Part shown: piece after piece, positions 17,991 to 27,615 of the stretch
Numbering within the stretch: the first letter of the stretch is position 1
Layout of the letters: the number at the start of each line of letters is the position of its first letter
DNA from: Streptomyces sp. Tue 6430
Lineage (GTDB): Bacteria > Actinomycetota > Actinomycetes > Streptomycetales > Streptomycetaceae
Reading direction: 5' to 3'
NCBI GenBank assembly: GCA_021568835.1
Contig: JAKGSH010000010.1
Location: 4,154,001 to 4,218,000, forward strand
DNA: 64,000 nucleotides
The notes under the pieces: model-generated
What the model was told of the DNA's origin: nothing
Seen by the model: the letters and a program-made list of their open reading frames with translations, nothing else
The model's database searches: none
Program-made: the position numbers and the translations under genes

Positions 17991-19361
17991 TCAGCCGCAG
18001 TACTGGGCCTGCTTGCCGATCGAGCGGTACATGCAGTCCGAGTTCTCCAGCAGTTGCAGCACCGCGTCCTTGTTGCGCGCGGTCTCCCGCTCGATGACCT
18101 CGTCGGGCGGGTAGAACCCGCCGCCGCCCGACGAGCCCGGGTACATCTCGAAGGTGTACGAGAAGATCTTGTGCGTGCCCCAGAGGTAGTCGTCGATCGA
18201 CCCGTCCGTGACGTACAGGTCGCTCGACTGCTCCGGGGTGTACCCGTTGCTCGCGGCCATCGACCGGCCGACCGTGGCGAAGGCGTTGCGGTCGTCCGCG
18301 GTCATCCCGGTGGTGGTGTCGGCGGTGGTGTACCCGAAGGGCCACAGCACCAGTTCGCTGTAGGTGTGGAAGTCGATGCCCGACTTGATCTGCTGGACGC
18401 CGCCCACGACCCGGCTGCGCACGAAGTTCGCGACGACCTTCACCTCGGGCGCCGACTCGGCCGCCGCACCCCGGTAGGTCTCGGAGGACGTCGAGCCCGA
18501 GGAGCCGCCGCAGCAGCCCCACCGGTAGGCCCAGTTGCGGTTGAGGTCCGTACCGACCGCCGTGGAACCGGAGTTGGGCTGCCGGTTCTTGCGCCACGAC
18601 CGGTAGGAGCCGGTGGCGACGTCGTACTCGCCGCCGTCCGGGTTGAGGTCGGGCACGATCCAGATCTCGCGGTTGTTCACCATGCTGGTGATGCGGGAGT
18701 CGGTGCCGTAGCCGGCGCCCAGCTCGCGGATCAGGTACAGGGCCATCTCCACGGTCAGGTGCTCACGGGCGTGCTGGTGGTGGGTGAACAGCACCTCGGG
18801 CTCGGCCTCGTCGGTGCCGACGTTGTCGCTGATCTTGACGGCGACGATGTTGCGGCCCTGGTAGGAGGTGCCGATCACCCGCTTGCTGATGATGTTCGGG
18901 TAGGCCGCGATGCGCTGGTCGATCTCCGCGGTCATCTCGGCGTAGTTGTGGTACCGCGAGTCGGCGGAGGGGAAGTCGTAGAGCCGGGTCTCGCCCTCGG
19001 CGGTGCGGTCGGGGGCGGCGCCCAGCGTGGCGACCTCGTAGCCCTGCGCGCGCAGCTTCCTGATCTGGTCCGCGCGGCCGGAGACGACGACGGTCTCCTC
19101 GTCGGCCTCGTCCACGCTCACCCCGGCCGCGGCGATCGCGGTGCGCGTCTCGGACGTGCTGTGGGGGGCGTGGATCTCGTACTGGCGGATGTCGTCGGCG
19201 GAGGGCGCCGCCTTGACGGCACCGCCGGCCGCCGCGTCCGTGGCCGTCGCCGAGATCGGCGCGGCGAGGGCGAGGGCCATCAGGGCGGCCAGTGCGGCGG
19301 TTCGTCTGCCGCCGCGGACGTGGCCGCGGACGAGACCTGCGCCGCGTGTGCGGAGTCGCAT
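17991..19361 (-). CDS. Secreted M14 zinc carboxypeptidase
   Basis: 456 residues. Long Arg-rich signal peptide with hydrophobic core AALAALMALALAAP. A propeptide-like region (about 50-140, DEADEETVVVSGRADQIRKL) precedes the catalytic domain. Zinc ligands are in HHQHAREHLTVE (HxxE) and DFHTYSEL (His); the general base Glu is in YTFEMYPG. LNPDGGEYD and TDLNRNW are the usual substrate-site motifs. ATG 19361 with GGAGAACCC directly before; upstream extension of the frame is rejected. The role is likely protein breakdown outside the cell. Confidence 0.93.
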   Translation of the reverse strand: MRLRTRGAGLVRGHVRGGRRTAALAALMALALAAPISATATDAAAGGAVKAAPSADDIRQYEIHAPHSTSETRTAIAAAGVSVDEADEETVVVSGRADQIRKLRAQGYEVATLGAAPDRTAEGETRLYDFPSADSRYHNYAEMTAEIDQRIAAYPNIISKRVIGTSYQGRNIVAVKISDNVGTDEAEPEVLFTHHQHAREHLTVEMALYLIRELGAGYGTDSRITSMVNNREIWIVPDLNPDGGEYDVATGSYRSWRKNRQPNSGSTAVGTDLNRNWAYRWGCCGGSSGSTSSETYRGAAAESAPEVKVVANFVRSRVVGGVQQIKSGIDFHTYSELVLWPFGYTTADTTTGMTADDRNAFATVGRSMAASNGYTPEQSSDLYVTDGSIDDYLWGTHKIFSYTFEMYPGSSGGGGFYPPDEVIERETARNKDAVLQLLENSDCMYRSIGKQAQYCG

Positions 19362-19440
19362 GGGTTCTCCTCGGTTCTCCAGAAGTCCGGGATCGCCGGA
19401 CATGTGGGGGATGGAGCGGTGTGGAGCTGTGTGCGAGGTG

Positions 19441-19530
19441 CGGTGCGCCTGCGGTGCGGTGCTTTCCGCGGTGCTTTCCGCGGTGCTTGCGCGGTGCGGT
19501 GCGGTGCTTGCGCGGTGCGCCTGCGGTGCT
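19441..19530. repeat. Degenerate 11-12-bp tandem repeats
   Basis: About seven units of GCGGTGC plus TTTCC, TTGC or G variants, in the 5' untranslated region of the carboxypeptidase gene. Confidence 0.6.
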
Positions 19531-19566
19531 GTGTGCTCGCTGTGCACGGGTGCGGGGGTGCCGCTC

Positions 19567-19595
19567 ATCGTCGGGGTGTGACATGGTCCGGTCAA
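19567..19595 (-). promoter_or_regulatory. Candidate promoter of the carboxypeptidase gene
   Basis: Minus-strand TTGACC (19595-19590), 17-base spacer, GACGAT (19572-19567): a good match to a HrdB-type promoter, 206 bases before the start codon. Confidence 0.4.
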
Positions 19596-19811
19596 GAGTG
19601 GCCAAGGAGTCGAATGGCCGGAATCGTACGGAACGGCCGCGCCCGGAGGGGAGTTGCCGCGCCGACGGCGGCCGCACGGCGGCCGCACGGCGTACGCACG
19701 TCCGGCCCCGGAGCGACGGGCCCCGGCGAGGTGCGCCCACGGGTGTGAGCCGCGCGTGCGGACGGGTACGCCCCCTTGCCGGGCCCGTCCGCTTCGGCTT
19801 TCTTGAGGGTC

Positions 19812-21137
19812 ATGGCGGACACCACGGGAAACCCCACCGACACCGAGGCACCATCCGGCAGCGACAACCCCACTCCCCGTAAGTCGAGTTGGCGTCACAT
19901 CGGTCCAGGCATCGTCGTCGCCGCGACCGGCGTCGGCGCCGGCGACCTGGTCGCCACCCTCATCGCCGGCAGCAACTTCGGCTACACCCTGCTCTGGGCG
20001 GCGGTCCTCGGCTGCCTGGTCAAGATCTCCCTCGCGGAGGCGGCCGGCCGCTGGCACCTCTCCACCGGCCGCACCCTGTTCGACGGCTGGGCGAGCCTCG
20101 GCCGCTGGACGACGTGGTTCTTCCTCGTCTACGTCGTCGTCTGGGGCTTCGTCTACGGCGCGGCGGCGATGTCGTCCAGCGCGCTGCCCCTGCAGGCCCT
20201 GTTCCCCGGCGTGATGGACCTGGAGTGGTGGGCCGTCGCCTGCGGACTGGTGGGCCTGGTGTTCGTCTGGTTCAACAAGTACGCGGTGTTCGAGAAGGTC
20301 ATGACGGTCCTGGTGGGCGTCATGTTCGTGGTGACCGTCTACCTCGCGGTCCGCGTGACGCCGAACCTCCCGGACGCCCTGGCGGGGCTGCTGCCCGTCC
20401 TGCCCGACGAGAAGGACTCCGTCCTCAACACCCTCGGCCTGGTCGGCGGTGTCGGCGGCACCATCACCCTCGCGGCCTACGGGTACTGGGTCAACGCCAA
20501 GGGCTGGACCGACACCGGCTGGATGAAGGTGATGCGGCTCGACAACCGCGTCGCCTACCTCACCACCGGCGTCTTCGTGGTCGCGATGCTGTTCGTCGGT
20601 GCCGAGCTCCTGCACTCCGCGAACATGGCCATCGCCGGCGGCGACAAGGGACTCGTGCAGCTCGGCGACATCCTCGAGGCGGAGTACGGCTCGGCCACCG
20701 CCACGTTCTTCCTCATCGGCTTCTTCGCCACCTCCTTCACCTCGCTGATCGGCGTCTGGCACGGCGTGAGCCTGATGTTCGCCGACTTCGTCGCCCGCCA
20801 CCGGGGCGGTGCGCGCGCCACGGGCGCCGAGGTCGCCTCCGGCCGGCGGGAACGCTCCCGGCCGTTCCGCCTGTACCTGCTGTGGCTGACCTTCCCGCCG
20901 ATCGTCCTGCTCTTCCAGGGCCAGCCCTTCCGCCTGGTCATCCTGTACGGCGTGCTGGGCGCGGCCTTCCTGCCCTTCCTCGCGCTGACCCTGATCTGGC
21001 TGCTCAACTCGGCCCGTACACCCGCCGAATGGCGCAACGGCCGGCTCAGCAACGGGATGCTCGCGGCGGCCGGGCTGCTGTTCCTGGTGCTGTGCGTGAA
21101 GCAGGTCGCGGACCAGCCGTGGTCGGAGTTCTTCTGA
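19812..21137 (+). CDS. Nramp-family divalent-metal transporter homologue (atypical)
   Basis: 441 residues from ATG 19812 (TGAGGG upstream), about eleven membrane helices. The overall fold is Nramp (SSWRHIGPGIVVAATG, AGSNFGYTLLW, GVWHGVSLMF). But the canonical TM1 metal site DPGN is replaced by GVGAGD, and the TM6 MPH motif by TITLAAYGYWV. It therefore belongs to an Nramp-related branch whose substrate may not be Mn or Fe. Monocistronic, ends at a strong terminator. Confidence 0.85.
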   Translation: MADTTGNPTDTEAPSGSDNPTPRKSSWRHIGPGIVVAATGVGAGDLVATLIAGSNFGYTLLWAAVLGCLVKISLAEAAGRWHLSTGRTLFDGWASLGRWTTWFFLVYVVVWGFVYGAAAMSSSALPLQALFPGVMDLEWWAVACGLVGLVFVWFNKYAVFEKVMTVLVGVMFVVTVYLAVRVTPNLPDALAGLLPVLPDEKDSVLNTLGLVGGVGGTITLAAYGYWVNAKGWTDTGWMKVMRLDNRVAYLTTGVFVVAMLFVGAELLHSANMAIAGGDKGLVQLGDILEAEYGSATATFFLIGFFATSFTSLIGVWHGVSLMFADFVARHRGGARATGAEVASGRRERSRPFRLYLLWLTFPPIVLLFQGQPFRLVILYGVLGAAFLPFLALTLIWLLNSARTPAEWRNGRLSNGMLAAAGLLFLVLCVKQVADQPWSEFF

Positions 21138-21180
21138 GCCGTGCGGCCCCGGCGGGCACTGCCCGCCGGGGCCGCACGGC
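21138..21180. terminator. Very strong bidirectional terminator
   Basis: A 20-bp perfect stem (arms begin GCCGTGCGGCCCCGGCGGGC) with a 3-base loop, immediately after the Nramp stop and 48 bases from the convergent gene's stop. Confidence 0.7.
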
Positions 21181-21227
21181 CATGGCCGACGCCGTCATGG
21201 TCGACGCGGCCGGTGCCGGAGCCGGGC

Positions 21228-22526
21228 TCAGGCGCCCAGCAACTCCCACTGCGGGCTGAGCGCGATCTTCCGCAACCGGTCCATGGTGAGCGCCGGTTCG
21301 GAGCGCGTGGCGGCCGTCGTCTGACTGCCCGCGTTGAAGGCGCTGACCACCACGCGCCTGCCGTCCGCGCGCATCGTGTCCACGGTCCACATCACGACGC
21401 CCTCGCCGCCCTTCTCGCCCGGCCCCTGCCGCGTCGCGACACGGGTGCCGTCGGGGAGGGTCTCGGCGCCGGAGCCGTACAGCTCGCCCGCGGCGTCGGA
21501 CATGCCGCGCTGCACGTTGACCTGGACGTAGCTCCTGCCCTCGCCGTCGTCCACGACGGCGTAGGCGAACTCGGCTTCGTCGTGGTCGCCGGCGACGACC
21601 TTCACGCCGTCGGGCAGCGCGTGGGTGAGGATCGAGAGGATCCGCCGTCCCTCGAGACCCGTCGTGTCCGCGGCGGAGCCCGACCCCGCCCCCGACGCCG
21701 TCGGCGCCGCGGCCGGCTCCGGGAGGGCGTCGGCGACCCGGCGCCACTCCTTCGCCGCGACCAGTGTCTTCAACTGCGCCATGGTCAGCGGGGGTTCAGG
21801 CCGGGAGACGGGCTCGCCCTTCTCGGCGGCGGCGTTCCACTCGCTCACGCTCACCCGCTGCCCGGCCGGAGTGACCAGGTCGGCGCTCCACGCCTTGGTG
21901 TCCTCGCGTCGGTCCGGATACTCGTACCCCTGGATCAGGGTGACCACGGACCCGTCAGGCAGGTTCTGCGTCACGCAGCTGTCCGGTACCGTGCCGGGCA
22001 TCTCCATCCCGGGGCAGGGCGTCACCACGCTCGCCGGATCGAAGGTCCCCTCCTCGCGCCCCACCCGGTCCACCACCAGCGAGACCGCCCCCACGCCCTC
22101 GCCGTCGTCGAACACCACCTGGGCGAGCGGCGGCAGCCCCAGCGGATCGTCCGTCCCGCGCGCCGCCCCGCGGGTCACCTTCCCCTCGGGGAGCAGCTTC
22201 GTGAGCGTACGGACCATGTCGTCGGCGGAGACGGCGGCGACGTGGGGGGCGGCCGTCGGCTTCCCGGACCCGGTCGCGGCGACCGATCCGTTCCGCGGGC
22301 CGTCGCCCCCGCCGGAGGGCACGAGCAGCGCCCCGCCCACCCCCACGAGGGCGAGGCCTGCCGCACCCCCCGCGAGAACGGCCCGCCGCCGCAGGCGCAG
22401 CCGGCGCCCGCGCGCCTCGCCGGCCGCGGCGAGCGCGGCACGGTCGGTGTCGAAGGCGCCGCCGGCCTGGTGCAGGGCAGCGGAGAGCCGGTCCTCGAAG
22501 GGGTCGTGGGTCTGGTCGACGGGCAT
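21228..22526 (-). CDS. Membrane protein partnered with the SigE-type sigma factor
   Basis: 432 residues from ATG 22526. Short cytoplasmic N-terminus (PVDQTHDPFEDRLSAALHQAGGAFD), a basic stretch RGRRLRLRRRAV, one membrane helix (LAGGAAGLALVGVGGALLVP) and a large outer region. The outer region appears duplicated: both halves contain a VVxDGEG-type strand, a DG-V-TL/ATRQ segment and end in LTMxxLxxxxxxxxW. This is the usual layout of the gene downstream of SigE-family sigma factors in Streptomyces, likely a membrane-bound regulator or sensor. No known anti-sigma motif is seen. Confidence 0.8.
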   Translation of the reverse strand: MPVDQTHDPFEDRLSAALHQAGGAFDTDRAALAAAGEARGRRLRLRRRAVLAGGAAGLALVGVGGALLVPSGGGDGPRNGSVAATGSGKPTAAPHVAAVSADDMVRTLTKLLPEGKVTRGAARGTDDPLGLPPLAQVVFDDGEGVGAVSLVVDRVGREEGTFDPASVVTPCPGMEMPGTVPDSCVTQNLPDGSVVTLIQGYEYPDRREDTKAWSADLVTPAGQRVSVSEWNAAAEKGEPVSRPEPPLTMAQLKTLVAAKEWRRVADALPEPAAAPTASGAGSGSAADTTGLEGRRILSILTHALPDGVKVVAGDHDEAEFAYAVVDDGEGRSYVQVNVQRGMSDAAGELYGSGAETLPDGTRVATRQGPGEKGGEGVVMWTVDTMRADGRRVVVSAFNAGSQTTAATRSEPALTMDRLRKIALSPQWELLGA

Positions 22527-22600
22527 GGCGCACCACCGTTTCCGGGGGTCGGAGTGGTCGGAAGGACGTCGTGGGGGTGGTCGGGCCGCCCGGTGCCGGA

Positions 22601-22645
22601 CACGGACGGACACGGGCGGACACGGGCGGACACGGGCGGACGCGT
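22601..22645. repeat. 10-bp tandem repeat between sigma factor and partner gene
   Basis: About four and a half copies of CACGGGCGGA (first copy CACGGACGGA) in the leader between the two genes. Confidence 0.75.
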
Positions 22646-22688
22646 ACGAGGGTGTGTGCGCGTACGTCTACGGGTACGGCGGGGACGC

Positions 22689-23195
22689 TCAGGGACGGGC
22701 GTACTCGCCGATGTCCTCGCCCAGCAGCTCCCGCAGCCGGCCGAGGGCCCGCACGCACCGCGTCCGTACGGCGGCGGAGCTGGCGTTCATCGCCCGGGCC
22801 GTCTCCTCCACGGACCGGTCCTCCCAGTACCGCAGGACGAGCACGGCCCGGTCCTTCGCGGGCAGCCGGCCGAGGGCCTCCACCAGCGTGAGCCGCAGGG
22901 GCACGTCGGCCCCCCGGCCCGCCCGCTCCGGAAGGACGTCCACGGCCCGCTCGCCGCTGCTGCGCCGCCGGCGGTGGGCGAGGAAGGTGCGGGTGAGGAC
23001 GGTCTGCGCGTACCCGGCGGGGTTGTCGGCCCGGGAGACCCGCCCCCAGCGGACGTACAGCCTGCCGAGGGTCTCCTGCACGAGGTCCTCGGCGAGGTGC
23101 GTGTCCCCGGCGGTGAGCAGGCATGCGGACCGGTACAGATGCCCGGTCCGTGCCGCCGCGAACTCGGCGTACCCGTCCGCGCGGACCTGTCCCAT
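22689..23195 (-). CDS. SigE-family RNA polymerase sigma factor
   Basis: 168 residues from ATG 23195 (GGGGAG upstream). Region 2: EFAAARTGHLYRSACLLTAG and AEDLVQETLGRLYVRWGRV, the -10-binding helix. Region 4: LPAKDRAVLVLRYWEDRSVEE and a helix-turn-helix, NASSAAVRTRCVRALGRLRE. This is the SigE-type (SACE-like) subgroup of group-4 sigma factors. It is first in a two-gene unit with the membrane protein, spaced by the 10-bp repeats. Autoregulation is likely but not shown. Confidence 0.9.
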   Translation of the reverse strand: MGQVRADGYAEFAAARTGHLYRSACLLTAGDTHLAEDLVQETLGRLYVRWGRVSRADNPAGYAQTVLTRTFLAHRRRRSSGERAVDVLPERAGRGADVPLRLTLVEALGRLPAKDRAVLVLRYWEDRSVEETARAMNASSAAVRTRCVRALGRLRELLGEDIGEYARP

Positions 23196-23365
23196 GCCTG
23201 CTCCCCCCGTCCGGGTCTCCCCGGTGTCCCCGTGTGCTGCCCTCACCTCACTGATGCGGTGGACCCACGGAAATGTTTCACGGTGAGCGGGAGTGGTTTC
23301 ACCCGTCCGCCGCCCCCGGGTCGTGCGCGGGCGCGGGGCCGGGCCCCCTGGGGCAGACTGGGCCC

Positions 23366-26271
23366 ATGGCCGACCACCACGTTCCGGGCGCGCCGTCGCG
23401 GCGGTTCGGTCCGGGGCCGCGGAGCGCGGCGGAGGCCCGCCGGTTCGTGCGGTCCGTCCTGCGCGACGTCCTCGCGCCGGACGGGGTGGACACCGCCGAA
23501 CTGCTGGTGAGCGAGCTGGTGACCAACGCCCTGCTGCACGCCCGTACCGAGGTCGAGGTCGCGGTCCGGAGGGCGGCCGGCGGCACGGTGCGCGTCGGCG
23601 TGAGCGACCGGCGGCCGGACCGCGGGCCGGTGCCGTACCCCTACCCCGCCTACGCCGGCACCGGGCAGGGCCTGGACCTCGTCGGGCGGCTGGCGTCCCG
23701 GCACGGCGTCGACACCGGCGAGGAGACCAAGACGGTGTGGTTCGAGCTGGGGCCCGGCGCGACGCCCGAGGGGACGCGAGCGCAGCCGGACGGGTGGGAG
23801 ACCCCGGCTCCGCCGACGGGCACCGGGGCCGGGGCGGGCCCGGCCCCTGACACGGGTGCGGAGGCTGCGGGCTCGGGTGTGGGCGTGGGCCCGGCTTCCG
23901 GCGCGGACGCGGAGGCCGCGGGTTCGGGGGTGGGGGTGGACATGGCTCCTGGCGCGGGTGCGGAGGCCGCGGGTTCGGGGGTCGGCGTGGGCCCGGCTTC
24001 CGGCGCGGACGCGGACGCGGAGGCCGCGGGCCCGGAGGTGGGCGTGGGCCCGGCTTCCGGCGCGACCGTCACGCTCGTCGACGTGCCCGGGGCGCTGTAC
24101 TCCGCCTCCCAGCAGCACCGTCACACGCTGCTCCGCGAGGTCGCCCTGGCCCTGGCCGCCGGACACGACCTGGGTGTCGCACCGGCGGAACTCGCCGCCG
24201 CCCAGGACATGAACCACCTGATCAGCACGAGCGTGACGGCCGCGCTGCGGTACCAGGCCGGCGGAGTGGAGATCCGCTCCCTGCCCCTGTCCGTGCCGGC
24301 GGACGCCGGCCCCGCGGCGCAGGCGCTGCGCGCGGTGCTCGACCTGGCCGAGGAGGCGGCCCGTGACGAACGGTTCCTCACCCTGCCGGCACTTCCGCGT
24401 GCTCGCGCCTTCCACGAGTGGCTGTGCGACCAGATCGTCGGTCAGCTCGCCGGCGAGCCGCCCACCGCGTGGACGGTGGTGCCCCGGGAGCCCGGTTCCA
24501 GTCTGTCGGAGCAGGTCTCCTGGGACGCCGGCCACGTGCGGGCCAGCAGGGTCCCGACGATCGCCGCCGACGAGCGGGGCACGATCACCGTGGTGAACGG
24601 AGCGGCGGCGGACCTGCTCGGCTGGCACCCGGAGGACCTCGTCGGGCAGCGGCTCACCACGCTCATGCCGGAACACCTCCGCCAACGCCACCTCACGGCG
24701 TTCACCTCCCTGATGCTCACCGGGCAGCCCGGCATCCTGGGCCGCTCGGTGCCGCTCCCCGCGCTGCACCGTGACGGTCGGCTGGTCCCCATCCGGCTGT
24801 TCGTCCAGTCCCAGGAGATGCCCGACGGACGCACCGTGTTCGTCGCCCAGCTCACCCCCAGGGCGGCCGTGCCGGACGCCGTGTCCGGCACGCCCGGCCG
24901 GGCCCGGGCCGCGGCGCCGCAGCAACCCGGCGGACCCGCCCCTCGGCCGTCCCGCAGAACGAGGTCGACGGGGCGGGCATGTCGGCGCTGGAGCGGCTCG
25001 CGCTGCTGGCCGACACCGGGAACACACTGAGCAACGCCACCGACCTGAACGGGGGCGTGCGGCAGGTGGCCCGGATCCTCACCGAACGGCTGGCCGACTG
25101 GTGCGCGGTGGACCTGTTCACCGCGCGCGCCGCCCAGGTGGACCGCGTCTGCGTCGTCCGCCGTGCCCCCGGCGCGACGGACCCGGAAGAGTACGAGGGC
25201 CCGCTCCCGCCCGTGTCGGAGACCGCCCGCGGCCCCCTGGCCCGCGCCCTGAGCGGCGCCGGCCCGCTGCTGCTCACCGAGCCGCCACCGCCGGGCCCGG
25301 CCACGAGCCCGCTGGACACCCACTACGCGGAACTGCTGCGGAGCATGGACACGCGCAGCGCCGTCGTCGCCCCGCTGCGGGCCCGCCGCCAGGTCATCGG
25401 CGCGCTCACCGTGGCCCGCGGCGGTGAGGAACGGCCCTTCACCGAAGAGGACCTGCCCCTGATCGACGACCTGGCGCGCGCCCTCGGCCTGGGAGTGGAC
25501 AACGCCCGCCTCTACCAGGAGACGCGGAACATCGCCGAACGGCTCCAGCGCTCCCTGCTGCCCGTGCTGCCGGAGATCGACCACCTCGAGATCTCCGCCC
25601 GCTACGCGGCCTCCTCCACCACCGCCCAGGTCGGCGGCGACTGGTACGACAGCTTCGTCCTGCCCAACGGGGACACCGCCCTGGTGATCGGCGACGTCAC
25701 CGGCCACGACCTCGACGCGGCCATCGCCATGAGCCAGTTGCGCAGCATGCTGCGGGGCATCGCCGTGGACCGGCAGGAACCCCCCGAGACGGTCCTGCGC
25801 CGCCTGGACATGGCGAACCACAGTCTGTACCGGGAGGCCACCGCCACCTGCATCTACGGAATCCTCAAGGGCCCCGCGGAGGGCCCCTGGAACTTGGTGC
25901 ACTCCTCCGCCGGTCACCTGCCGCCCCTCCTGATCAGCGAGGACGGCCGCACCCGCTACCTGGAGGACGGCGCCGGAGTGCTCCTCGGACTGGACCCCGA
26001 CCTCCCTCGCCCCAGGGCCCGCGACGCGATCCCGGCGCGCTCCACCGTCCTCCTCTACACCGACGGCCTGATCGAACGGCGCGGCGAGTCCCTCGACGAC
26101 GGCATGGACCGTCTCCGCCGGCACGCCGCCGCGCTGGCCCGCGAACCCCTGGACGTGTTCTGCGACGAACTCCTCATCGGCCTGGGAGCGGACAGCGACG
26201 ACGACATCGCCGTCCTGGCCGTCCGCCCCGCGCCCGCGAGCGGCTCCACGGCGGGTAGATTCCCGGTGTGA
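23366..26271 (+). pseudogene. Multidomain regulator: HATPase, PAS, GAF, SpoIIE phosphatase; frameshifted
   Basis: Restored length about 968 residues. Order: anti-sigma-type ATPase (residues 15-130; SELVTNALLHARTEVEV, GTGQGLDLVGRLASRHG); a repetitive linker; a helical region; PAS (about 390-500; ADERGTITVVNGAAADLLGW); GAF (about 540-690; GNTLSNATDLNGGVRQVARI); and PP2C/SpoIIE phosphatase with metal sites in GGDWYDSF, IGDVTGHD and DDDIAVL. Kinase-like and phosphatase modules on one chain suggest control of an anti-anti-sigma partner-switch. The break is at the C4 run 24939-24942; one C restores PSAVPQNEVDGAGMSALERL. ATG 23366. Confidence 0.85.
23855..24064 (+). repeat. Coding minisatellite in the regulator's linker
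   Basis: Four imperfect 48-54-bp units encoding AEAAGSGVGVGPASGAD-like repeats. All units keep the reading frame, so copy number can change without breaking the protein. Confidence 0.85.
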
Positions 26272-26674
26272 CAGAGCAGCCGCCGCCCCCCGTCCCCCGG
26301 GCTTCGGCCCGCCCCCGCCGCAGTACGCCCCCTCCGTGCCGGCGCCAGTACCGTCGCCCGTGCCGGCGCCCGTACCTGCGCAGGTACCGCCGGACGCCCC
26401 GGAGTTCCTGGCGATGGACAAGCACAGCTCGGTCCTCGTCGACGCGTCGGGCGTCGCCTTCGACATGTACGGCACCGTCGTCGACTTCTCCTGGCCCGAG
26501 ATCCGCAGCGTCCACTACAAGGCGCGCCCCGACGGCAAGGCCCTGATGGTCGCCGTGGTCCACGTGGACGGCCGCGTCTACGAGGCCATGGTGAACGCCA
26601 AGCCGCGAGAGGTGCTGCACGGCTGGTTCGCCCAACTGGCCTGGGTCCTCGGCTACTACCGCCCGGCGGGCTGA
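26268..26674 (+). pseudogene. Conserved small protein with proline-rich head, frameshifted
   Basis: About 135 residues when restored. GTG 26268 overlaps the previous stop (GTGA). The start MTEQPPPPVP should continue PGFGPPPPQYAPSVPAPVPS, which needs one C in the run 26294-26298. The folded C-terminus is MDKHSSVLVDASGVAFDMYG, FSWPEIRSVHYKARPDGKAL and HGWFAQLAWVLGYY. A shorter version from ATG 26336 would lack the head. No known activity; coupling suggests it works with the SpoIIE regulator. Confidence 0.7.
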
Positions 26675-26923
26675 CGCCGACTCACAGCAGGTGGTCGGCT
26701 TTCCCCGCCACACCCGGCCCCGCCTCGCCACCGCCCGCGACACCCGCCGCCGCGCCGCCCTCCGCGTCCTGGCCTGCTTCTGCCGCGCCTGCGAAGGAGA
26801 CCGGGGCATCGGCGAGCTCCGCGAACCGGGCGGCGGAACCCGCCTGCGGGCGAGGCTGCCGAGGGGCGGAGCAGCGGGGTACGGCGCGGAAACCGGGAGG
26901 AGGTGGCGGGGCGTCCACGGTGC

Positions 26924-27382
26924 ATGGTGTCCCTGTTCTCGTTCTTCGGTCCGCCGGTCGTCACCCTTCTCCTCTTCGTCGTCGGGACGTTCCCGTACGC
27001 GTTGTGGGTGGCCAGGAGGAAGCCCTCGCGACCGGCCCGCTGGGCCGTGATCGGGATCGCGGCGGCGCTCGCCGCCTACGGGGCCGGAACCGTCTACGGG
27101 CTCGCCTTCACCAGCCCGCTCGACGTGTGCGGGGACAAGGCCGGTGACGGCGTGTACAGGGACGTCGGACGGGACTACGCCCTGACGTCGGTGACCGTGG
27201 ACGGCTTTCCCCCGTCCGTCACCTGCCACTGGACCAGCGGCCACCGCACCCGGGCGGTGTGGTTCTGGGTTTCGCCCCTGCTGTACGCGGGGCTGGCCTG
27301 CTTCGCCGTGTGCGTCGCCCTGCTCCTCGTCAACCGCGACAAGCGCGGGGAAGCCGCCGGTGACGACGAGACCGACGCCTGA
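26924..27382 (+). CDS. Small membrane protein
   Basis: 152 residues from ATG 26924; GTG 26903 would add seven residues but sits directly on GGAGGAG. Three hydrophobic segments: FFGPPVVTLLLFVVGTFPYA, WAVIGIAAALAAYGAGTVYG and VSPLLYAGLACFAVCVALLL. Between the last two is an outer loop with a cysteine pair (DVCGDKAGDGVYR, SVTCHWTSG). No family recognised. The 250 bases upstream hold no gene I can support. Confidence 0.6.
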   Translation: MVSLFSFFGPPVVTLLLFVVGTFPYALWVARRKPSRPARWAVIGIAAALAAYGAGTVYGLAFTSPLDVCGDKAGDGVYRDVGRDYALTSVTVDGFPPSVTCHWTSGHRTRAVWFWVSPLLYAGLACFAVCVALLLVNRDKRGEAAGDDETDA

Positions 27383-27544
27383 GAACCGTCCGTGAACGGT
27401 TTCCGGCCGGGTGCGGACGCGGGATGTGCCGGGTCCGTCCGGTCGCAGCGGTTGCGCGGCGGCCCTCAGCAGCGGGGGCCGTCCGGGCACCCGGGACGGG
27501 AGCCGGCGCGGCGTCCGTCGGACCTGTCGCGGGCCGCCCCCGCT

Positions 27545-27562
27545 GCCGGGCAGCCGCCCGGC
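27545..27562 (-). terminator. Stem-loop after the chitinase gene
   Basis: GCCGGGC / GCCCGGC, 7-bp stem, 4-base loop, 54 bases past the chitinase stop on the minus strand. Confidence 0.35.
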
Positions 27563-27615
27563 CCCGCACCACCGGGAACCGGGCGTCGCCCTCCCGCCTC
27601 GACCAACCCCCGTGA

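Larger units (their letters stand above)
19362..19811. other. Intergenic region with GCGGTGCT-type repeats and a promoter
   Basis: 450 bases between divergent genes. The middle (19441-19530) is a degenerate array of GCGGTGCTTTCC and GCGGTGCTTGC units, with TGCGCCTGCGGTGC at both ends (19444, 19517). I see no gene: the open frames are repeat products. Confidence 0.55.

Noticed and set aside
26682..26918. 78-codon minus-strand and overlapping plus-strand frames between two small genes
   Set aside because: Ala/Gly or Arg-rich, no ribosome site, no family; both frames are open only because of composition.
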